Shown piece by piece: positions 63,488-64,000 of a stretch of DNA of 64,000 bases. Position numbers and translations under genes: made by a program. This DNA comes from Ruminococcus flavefaciens FD-1 (GTDB lineage: Bacteria; Bacillota; Clostridia; Oscillospirales; Ruminococcaceae), in the NCBI GenBank assembly GCA_000174895.1, contig ACOK01000118.1, positions 1-64,000 on the forward strand. Direction: 5' to 3'. The stretch's first letter is position 1. The number at the start of each line of letters is the position of its first letter. The notes under the pieces were generated by a model, which ran no database searches, was not told the origin of the DNA, and saw only the letters and a program-made list of their open reading frames with translations.

Positions 63488-64000
63488 GACAATATCATCT
63501 CCGTTTCTTCATTAATTTCCTCATCTTCGGTCTGACTCTGATCTGAATATATCGAGGTGTACAGCTCCTGTCCCTGACCTGAGACCACTCCGTATGAAGT
63601 CATCATGCCGCCTTTGGCACTAAGAATACTGATACCGAATTCGCCCAGGTCCGCTGTTGAAAATACTTCTGTATCAAAGCCAACAGGAAGAGTGTTGTAA
63701 AGAAATATCTTTCCGAAAACACTTTCATCCATCGGATTGGGATCAAAATCAAATTCATCAAGGCGGCTGACCACATCCATAGTCCGGTCAATTCCGCTGA
63801 CCTCTCCCATTTCCATTACTGCTTTCAGCTTTATGAATTCATCCTTGCTCAGTACGGAAAGCTTTTCTGCCAGCTTATTCAACTCGGAAATATCTGTTTG
63901 TGTTACGGTGTGGGGAGATATCATCGGCAATGCTGACTCCGCTTTTATGCATATCATCCTGTTGATAGCTGTGCCATGCCGCTGTTCAAATTCTATCAGT
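63484..64000 (-). CDS. Mobile-element protein, 5' end beyond the window
   Basis: The frame is open to the window edge (upstream of MICIKAESAL it reads LIEFEQRHGTAINR), so the gene is cut and its true start is not visible. The visible 172 codons encode an acidic protein with LNKLAEKLSVLSKDEFIKLKAVMEMGEVSGIDRTMDVVSRLDEFDF. This is reminiscent of ArdA/antirestriction-like accessory proteins, but the link is weak. Coupled to the next gene by ATGA. Confidence 0.5.
   Translation of the reverse strand, partial: LIEFEQRHGTAINRMICIKAESALPMISPHTVTQTDISELNKLAEKLSVLSKDEFIKLKAVMEMGEVSGIDRTMDVVSRLDEFDFDPNPMDESVFGKIFLYNTLPVGFDTEVFSTADLGEFGISILSAKGGMMTSYGVVSGQGQELYTSIYSDQSQTEDEEINEETEMILS

Noticed and set aside
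1..64000. CRISPR array, rRNA genes, classical riboswitches
   Set aside because: No regularly spaced repeats, no rRNA sequence and no riboswitch consensus were recognised on either strand.
1..64000. Cohesin/scaffoldin gene to receive the dockerins
   Set aside because: No large cohesin-like multi-domain protein is present in the window, so a complete cellulosome cluster is not claimed.

Overview
The window looks like an AT-rich Clostridia (Firmicutes) chromosome, most probably a gut Ruminococcus or close Oscillospiraceae relative. The inference rests on: type I dockerins of the GDxNxDGxxDMSDAVLIMQ kind on many secreted proteins; BspA-like leucine-rich-repeat proteins; a LacI-sensor/GGDEF protein; Tn916-like regulatory genes; an agr-type quorum-sensing locus; AGGAGG-type ribosome binding sites. 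No species marker is present, so the genus is inferred.

Layout. 1-3.7 kb is ordinary chromosome: a serine acetyltransferase, a LacI-like/GGDEF gene with a one-base frameshift, and tRNA-Gln(TTG). Directly after the tRNA an accessory region begins with an excisionase-like gene and three tiny overlapping genes typical of conjugative elements, but no adjacent integrase. From 4.7 to 56.7 kb the DNA is a mosaic. A Tn916-like regulator block (XRE repressor, zinc-ribbon protein, sigma-like HTH protein) occurs three times (about 4.7, 19.3 and 47.4 kb). BspA/dockerin genes are duplicated and recombined. Two IS21-family elements, two copies of a 173-bp MITE and IS remnants break it up. 56.9-59.7 kb is a complete agr locus. 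59.9-64 kb is the start of a second mobilizable element (tyrosine integrase, MobL-type relaxase, accessory proteins) that runs off the right edge.

The most striking content is four paralogous units, each an ECF sigma factor followed by a one-helix membrane anti-sigma factor that overlaps it by exactly 14 nt. The anti-sigma factors have a Ser/Thr-rich extracellular stalk and a variable outer domain. Each unit lies beside a gene for a secreted dockerin protein. The units at 14.0 and 17.6 kb are divergent from their partner gene, and both promoters of each pair carry the same motif (about GTGAGACA-N15/16-CGTCTAAT), consistent with joint control by the local sigma factor. In the 17.6-kb unit the outer domain of the anti-sigma factor is almost identical to a domain carried twice by the partner protein, recalling RsgI-type cellulosome sensing but with an ECF sigma factor.

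The second theme is polymorphic toxins. A 1123-residue secreted protein with an N-terminal dockerin, an inactive-looking transglutaminase fold, a hydrophobic segment and a C-terminal candidate toxin domain is followed by three tandem paralogous small genes (probable immunity). Next come a toxin-tail remnant and a SUKH-3 immunity gene split by an IS21 element; removing the element and one 6-bp target duplication restores a 286-residue frame. A second secreted protein (about 1275 aa, calcium-binding repeats, VWA-like region) is paired with a lipoprotein, and a displaced tail of a related toxin sits beside a second lipoprotein that shares its C-terminal half with the first.

The agr locus (agrA-agrC-agrB-agrD, minus strand) encodes a precursor in which Ser replaces the usual Cys of the ring, so the signal should be a true lactone. 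A 12-bp direct repeat of period 20 in front of agrB is a likely LytTR response-regulator site. No cohesin or scaffoldin is visible, so where the dockerin proteins bind is unknown.
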